A DNA stretch of 64,000 nucleotides from Anastatus disparis (taxonomy: Eukaryota > Arthropoda > Insecta > Hymenoptera > Eupelmidae): NCBI GenBank assembly GCA_017163975.1, contig JAFFSR010000237.1, positions 7,316,001 to 7,380,000 on the forward strand, in the 5' to 3' direction. The notes under the pieces are model-generated. The model was given only the letters and a program-made list of their open reading frames with translations, was not told the DNA's origin and did no database searches. Positions 56,815 to 64,000 of this stretch are shown piece after piece. The translations under genes were made by a program, and so were the position numbers. The stretch's first letter is position 1, and each line of letters begins with the position of its first letter.

Positions 56815-59800
56815 TCAGCATTACATTTCATATTACTTGAAAATAAATCCTTTTTCTTCTACTCCCATTTCTTTAATATTAATATTATTTTGTTTTTAGA
56901 ATAATTTTATTGGAAATCATCGAGTGCAGTTTTGCAATAACTTTAATTTCAAACAACAAAAAATTAATTAACATCTTATAATTAATAATAACATTTTTTG
57001 AGTCCTATATAATTGTGAAATTTCTTTTGATGACTCTTAATCAAATTGTTAAAAGAAAAAAATTAATTTTAGATTAAAGTTAAATGGTTCCTACAATTTA
57101 GAAATATTATTTTAATTATTAATATCTTTTCTATAACTAATAATCAAATCAATTTCAATTCTATTTCACACTGTTTGTATTATTACATGCACAAATCATG
57201 TTATCTAAACATTTTTTTTATACCGACACAATTATGAAATATTTTTTACCCCCTTGTAAGAAGGATCTTGCAAAATAACTTTTTGTAAAAAATAATTTTT
57301 TTTGTTAAAGATAATATAAAAAAATTGTAGTCTGTTCCTTGCATTTAAAAAATTGCTCGTGATAGTAACATAATATTATGAATAATTTAAATTTTAGATA
57401 AAATGTGGATGACTGATATTGTTAATCTTGCTTCCTTAATTTGATTACTTGTTGATTACCTGATTATTTTTATCTTTACATTTATCTTTATAAAATGTAT
57501 CATCATATATGTTGTAGGTATTATCATGCGTAGATACCCCTCAGAGATATCAATCAACAATTATCAATCAATTTTTGACAATTAATCTGCATATCTGAAT
57601 TCTTTTTAAAGATAACTATTTGATCTTGTTTGGAATAAAAACAGAGTAATATTACCTATACGATAATTACAAAGATTTAAACTTTTTGGAAGAATTAAAT
57701 AAATTTTCATTGCTGATTAAAAAATTAAACGTTTCATATTTATTTTCCAATGCATTTTTAGATTTAATATCTTTAATTAAAAAAAAAATAATTTAGTGAT
57801 AATCATATGTTTATATAATTTTTAATCATATATTTGATTAATAGATGTTTTTTACTTATGATCAGCTTTAATTTATTAATAATCATTTTATTGATACTTT
57901 TCAAAGAAATTCTCAGATTGAAAAAAATTTCTTAGTAAAAGATTGAAACTAATAATTATACATCATTTTTCATAATTTTCAATTAAAAAAATTTTTTTCA
58001 CTAGATAATATTTAGCGATTGATGTCTTCTTCGATTTTCTCAATTTCAGAAATATTAAAAGAATGATAAAATAAATTTTCCATCATATAGTTGAATTTTG
58101 ATCAAGAAAGTATTATCCTGTAAAGTAATTAATAGCATTTTCATTCTATGTATGCTCAGATAATATTAAATCATACCTTTTCTTTTTAAAAAGTGTAAAT
58201 CGATAATGATAAAAATTTTATATTGCGAGTAAACCAAAAATCAAATGTACTTAAATTTATACATTTGCGTTACATTAATTTGTTAAAATGCTTAAAATTT
58301 GTTATCATTACCTTTTTAATAATCTTATCTACATGTATAATAGCATGAGGAAGTATAATGTTCAAAATATTGACTTTATATCGGAATAATTATATTTTCC
58401 TTTCTCTGATTTGATCATTTTCGATAATATTCAATAAATTTTCTTTTGAGATCATTCAGTATGTATTTCATTAAATTATACTGTATACATATATTATAAA
58501 ATAGATTAGCGTGTATTTTGATAAGTATCCAAACAAATAAATGAAACTTGCAAATGCCTTTAATATTTAATATTTAAGATTAAATATTTAATATTTTTTT
58601 TGTTATTGTTTATATAATTTATTATTATTGAAATATTGAGGACATGAATAAATTTATCTGCTATTTCTTCAAAACATATTTTTATTTCAATAATACTATA
58701 TTTTTAAAAAATAATTATGTATAAATATCTACTATAATTGCAACCAGTTGCGCATCATCAATAACGATGGTGAAATTAATATTTAATTTTATAAACATTT
58801 CTTAATCTCATGATTTACAATTTTGTTTATCAAAAATATTATCCAAAATTGATAACACTTGCTATTTTAAATTGCATATTGTTTGTAAATTAAAATATTT
58901 GTGCATCTATGAACACCATGATATATTTTTTTTATAAATAAAATTTAATCAATAAAATTTTATATTTTTACATAAAATTAATGTTTTTAAGAAAAACAGT
59001 AATACAGATTACTTTACATAAAAATTTCATCCAACAATATTTTAAAATTCTATAAATAAATTATGATTTTATTGTAATTGTTCTTTTTTGCGATTGCACA
59101 CTTCATTGCCAATCATAACAAAGGATAATTATAATAAAGTCATAATTAATAAATTTTAAAATATCACATTCTAATACTTATTAACAACATGACTTGTATT
59201 ACTGCGATTCTTAGAAACACATATTTAATAATAATAAATAATAGTACGTATGATCATTTACATTAATACCTAAATATAAATCAACACAATTATTTTTAAT
59301 TATTTTACCACATGCAACATTATTGACATGATCATAATACGCACAAATTTTCATTTTAACATTAATATTAAAAGCAGTTATACGTGCAATTATTTAATAT
59401 TATTGTCGAAGCACAGTATATAGTTTGACAAAAACAGTCTAGAATTGCCATACAATGACATTAACACTTTTTATTTCATAGATGATTTTTCAGAGACTGA
59501 AAATGGCTGAGAATTCAGTCGCTGAAACATCTATTCAATAGAAATATATTTATTCGTTAACATCAACCTTTTAATCTAACAAACATTTTTTTATTATAAG
59601 GCTAAGGCGTATTCCTCTTTATTGAATTTAGAAATTTCGTTTTCTAGAATATTACCCATCTAACTATTTTCATGCCTTTTATAATCTTATTATCTTGATT
59701 TTGCCTTTTATTACTGAAAAAATTCAGCAATAAGAAAATTAAACTCAAATTCATTATATAACTTATAGTAGGGAAACGTCTTACCGATTCAGTTTACAAC

Positions 59801-60238
59801 ACACTGATATTTACAACTATAACACTCATATAACAAAATTTCACAATATCTAATCATGTAAAACAAACAGTAAACATTAAGGAATGTGAACATTTTTTAT
59901 GATATGTGTGTATGAGGATCATAAATTGAAGGGTGCTTATGATCATTTAATTACAGGCGATTTTCCGGCATCCCCTTGAATTATTCTTATTCCTATAACT
60001 TTGTAAGATGCACCACTTTTCAAATTAATATATTTGCACCTATTCTAAATACTATAAATTTCTGATGGATTAAATAAAGTCTTGATAATGATGATTGTTT
60101 AAAAGTGTATAAAACATTTTCAAATTATTGTAAAAACCAAAATGTTTTAAATAAACTTAATCCAACAGAAAAATCGGATTTCATAATAAGTACATAGCGC
60201 ATAAAAGAATCACTTTTCATTCATATAAAAGTGTGAAA
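56815..60238. other. Intergenic AT-rich DNA, no gene seen
   Basis: No gene, RNA or clear repeat was recognised. The stretch is the 3' flank of the second SLC5 gene and is among the most AT-rich of the window. Confidence 0.4.
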
Positions 60239-63200
60239 TTACATATAACTAAGCTGTTCTTTATTTTTTTGTGATTCTCTGAATTTACCGTCAAAAATAT
60301 ATAATGAATTTGACGATAAGTTTCCATTTATTTCAGTAAGCCGCTGTCTTCGTTTTTTGATGCGTCGAGCCACAAAAGGAAAGAATAAATCTGGATCCAA
60401 TTCGTCGTTATGATTACTACATAATGAGCGACTTAAGTAACTTATTACTATTCCAAGTATGAATGTTATGGCAAAACCTATTGCGCTATACCAAATGTAC
60501 GAAATTCGATATAAGTAGAAATAATCATCATCCCTGAAAACAGAAAAAGTTTTTAATTAATATTTATAAACTAGTTACATTATTATTTGTTTTTATTAAT
60601 ATTATGATGATATCCTTAATTGTTTATTTTTAAGTAAAAATTTTTCATAGAGATACTTCAAGTAAAATTTAAAAGAAAAACTGAAAAAAGTCAATGATGC
60701 TTTCAAAAAATTTCAGAATACAATCAAAAAATTTATTACATGATGTAATTTAGCTAAAGTTTCCAATTCAATAATATTAATAATCTTATTTAATTTTTAT
60801 GAAAGTCATATCGAGTAAGATATAAGTATACAATTTCCTAATAAAGTTCTACAATAATTAAGATTTTGGAAATTTTTAAACACATTACGTAACATATTAT
60901 TTTTTTAACTTACTGAGAATTTCTTAATAAATTTGTTACTGGCACACTACTATTAAAAGTATTATTTGTAAAGGTTCTAAAATCACAGCCTTCAGTAGAA
61001 ACATCTAGTGTTACTGCTTTTGGTCTTGGTTGTCCAAAAGCAATCCATAAAGTAAAGACGAGGGAAGTTAATGTTCCTATTACAGCACCAGTCTGATTAG
61101 CGGATTCTATCAACATTCCCAAAGTAAAAATACCAAGCAAAGGACCACCAACAACGCCAAATATTGTTAAACTTGCCTATAATGACAAATTAGAATTTTA
61201 TTACAAAGTAGATACTGTTGAGGAATTATTAATGTTAAAAGTTCCAAATTAAACTTCATACATTTTTGAGTTTTGCAATTTTGCACATCCGATACAATTC
61301 TGTTGAATTTGATTATTAAATTCTTTAAAATTATATAAGTTTTGAATTTCAACGTACTTCAAGTTACTTAAATAATTTAAGTTTTGAATTTCAGCGTAAT
61401 AAAACTATTATTCATTTACTTGAAATTGAAAATAATTCTTCAAATATAAAGAAAACATTCGCTTTATATTTTTTGTGATTATAAAATATTATTAAAAAAA
61501 ATAAATACCTGAAGTACACCTCCTAATAATTGTGCAGCAAATGCCAGCGCAATGCAGATGATTCCAAAACTTAAAACTAATAGTTTACTAAATACTATTG
61601 ATTTAGATTCTGAAAATTCGTGTCCTGAACACCTTGCATAAACTGGTTTTACATAGTCTTCTAAAGTTACAGCTGCTAAAGAATTCAGACCAGCTGATAT
61701 TGTGCTTAAACCAGCACTAAATATTCCTAAAACAATAATCAAACAAATAAAGATAAACGTTTACAAAATAATAAAATTACAAAATGCTTTAAAAATTAAA
61801 CGAACCAGCTATGAATAAGCCAGGCAGTCCAGGTGAACTTGATAACGTATCCATCACATAAAGTGGCATCAGCATATCAGAGGATGTTATTCTTTTACTA
61901 GCTAACGGATCACATTTATAGTAAAAACTATAAATGGCAAGGCCACAGAAACAAGTAGTTATAGAAAGCCAGGTCAAAATTGGCCAGTTTAGCCACAAAG
62001 CCAATCTTGCTGATTTTATGTTTCTATAATTAAAAATAAACATTATAAATATCATACACAGAAAAATAAAATCACTAAAAATAATTAGAATTTACAACTG
62101 TTATCTTTGCAAAATTGCAAAACTTTTGTTTATGTTAAATTTCATTTCAAATTATAATTATGTTAAGTTAAGCTCTAATTTAAAGATAATATTTCTAAGA
62201 ATCAAGTGACAGACGTCACAATACTAGGATATTACGCATTTCAAAAAGGAAACTTACGTGTAAAAACCAAGAAAATCACATAAAAATATTTAAAGATACA
62301 TGATATGTACAAGGAAAAGTAAAAAATAAACCTGAAGACTACAAGACTCTATATTTAGAAATAATAAAAAAAATAAAGAATTTAATTATGTAAAAATATT
62401 TTCTACTAGAAAATTTTTAATTTACATGAATTATCTATGATTGTACAGCAGGTTGACAACAATATGACAAGCACTTAAGTGCAGATGTCCTCATTTAGTG
62501 GCGGGAAATTTGAATTTTGCACATTTTAAAAAAAAATTTGAAATCATAGATTATAATAATCATGGATTATTGTTAGTAATTGTATTTCGTTCGAGATGAA
62601 AAATAAATTGCAACACACTTACTTTAAAGTCATCATGCGCTGGACTTGAACTTGATGTACACCGAAAAGTGATAAGAAAGTAAATAGTCCCCCAATGATG
62701 AGACCCCACCATGTGTGTCGCACAGTCGGATCAAAAGATAGGCTGTAAAACATCGGTTCATATAATTAATAACGGACATTAAAAATACATTTTATTTAAA
62801 TCATTTCAAAAATCATATATTTTAGTTCATATAAGAACAAAAATTTAATAAAAATCATACTTTCTATAAAGTTTTATTAAAAATGTATATACAAATATAG
62901 ATTATAATTTTAATTTGATTAAAATTTAAAAATGTTAATTTTTATTAAATTTAATTTAAATTTTAATATACTTTAGTACTTTTTTATTTGAATAATTTAT
63001 AAGTAATCTTTTTATTTAAAAATAAGATTTTTTTAAATTAAAATAATATTTATTGTATACATACCTATCAAATTCAATTCTATGACCATCTTTGGCAATA
63101 CGCCAAATTTCAGTCAAACCACCGACTCTATTAGCAGCAGAGCCAATGACAATAAATAACGAGGCGAACATTAAAACTCCTTGGAAGACATCGGTTATCA

Positions 63201-63939
63201 GTACAGCCTTAATTCCTCCTATAGTTGAATAAAACGCGCAGACTAAACCTATTGCTATAATACTCCAATTTCTCGACAATCCTGTTGTCGCCTCTAATGC
63301 TAACGCCGGTGCGTATAAAACTACCCCTGAGTATAAAAGTAATTGGACCCAATATGCAAAACTAGCCGCTAAACGTGCACCGTAGCCAAATCTTTTGTCT
63401 AAGTACTAAAATAAATAAATAAATATATAAATAAGAAAAATAAAAATTTTTAATTAATTCATTGATTAGGTAAACTACTTTTAACAAAAATTGATTATGA
63501 TTAATTTAAAATTAATCAGAACATTCTTTAAAAGATTCAAACGTAATTGTCATATAATGAAAAATATATTTTGAAAAAAAAAATTTTAATATTATTTGTA
63601 ACTCTAATATGAAAAAATTGATAAATATTCTAATTTAAAAAAAAAAACAATATTTAAAAAATAAATTTTAGCTTAAAATGTTAATAAAAAAAGTTTCAGT
63701 ATACGGGTTCAACATACCTCATATGCACTTATAGCACCGAGATTAAAGAACACCGGTAGATATCCATAGCATATAATAGGCGTGCCTATTAAATATGCAA
63801 TGTTGATAACAACAAATTGTGTGCCAAATGTATAATTTTCAGCAGAAACACCGAGTAACGTTATGGCCGACATAAAAGATACCATCAATGCTATTGCAAC
63901 TGGTACGACGCTCATCGATTTATTCGCTGAAAAATATTC
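60239..63939 (-). CDS. SLC5-family sodium-coupled transporter, second gene, 5' part outside the window
   Basis: Plasma-membrane Na+ symporter of the SMCT/SMVT group; the exact substrate is unknown. Seven exons are visible: 63939-63718, 63405-63065, 62742-62623, 62023-61806, 61726-61509, 61176-60914 and 60533-60239. Phases fit throughout, for 559 codons including TAA (558 residues). The first visible exon opens at an acceptor (ag|GAATATTTTTCAGCG), so residues of TM1 and the N-terminus lie past the right edge. Motifs: SFMSAITLLGVSAENYTFG, ISAYEYLDKRF (split by an intron), GGIKAVLITDVFQGVLM, GIFSAGLSTISAGLNSLAAV with the usual Ser-Thr of the Na2 site, and LGGVLQ before an intron also found in the first SLC5 gene. 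The tail is lysine/arginine-rich (RRIKKRRQR) and long. The donor after 61806 is GTTCGT, weaker than the others. Probably functional. Confidence 0.9.
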
Positions 63940-64000
63940 CTGTAAATAAAAGAATCGATATTTTATATCATGTTGGATTTGATATTATGAAATGCTGATA

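Overview
The window looks like nuclear DNA of an insect. It is very AT-rich, has short introns with GT/AG borders, carries a CYP4-family cytochrome P450 and two SLC5 sodium-coupled transporters, and is full of small transposons and a tRNA-derived SINE. A hymenopteran, possibly a parasitoid wasp, is my best guess from base composition, the TD-POZ-like pseudogene and the SINE. No single feature proves this.

Three genes are well supported. (1) On the minus strand, coding exons between 18437 and 25929 encode a complete 639-residue SLC5 transporter (SMCT/SMVT-like), with a non-coding first exon near 28942-29000. (2) On the plus strand, 44351-54646 holds an intact CYP4-type P450 of 513 residues in 11 exons, with a recognisable TATA/initiator core promoter. 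(3) On the minus strand, 60239-63939 holds the last seven exons of a second SLC5 transporter (558 residues visible) whose N-terminus lies beyond the right edge. The P450 and the second transporter are convergent.

From 4.4 to 17 kb the window is a transposon graveyard. It has a MATH-BTB (TD and POZ) pseudogene with three in-frame stops, split by a 555-bp palindromic TA-flanked element. A second partial copy of that locus lies at 10.37-10.87 kb, joined to a small ORF for a predicted secreted peptide. There is also a large GC-rich palindrome, several SINE copies, and an internally deleted non-LTR retrotransposon (14361-16914) inserted in a SINE with a 15-bp target duplication.

From 29 to 44 kb I see no convincing gene. 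The region holds one SINE, a ~165-bp tandem array (39.9-41.2 kb) and AT-rich DNA.

The most striking structure is a 3.94-kb TA-flanked element (50067-54008) inside intron 9 of the P450. It is built of ten ~281-bp tandem units followed by four ~176-bp units. Its ends resemble those of the 555-bp element that broke the MATH-BTB gene, so the two may belong to one non-autonomous transposon family that carries satellite-like arrays. Eight copies of one tRNA-related SINE are scattered through the window. Two were hit by different non-LTR elements at adjacent positions, and one sits about 18 nt from a splice donor.
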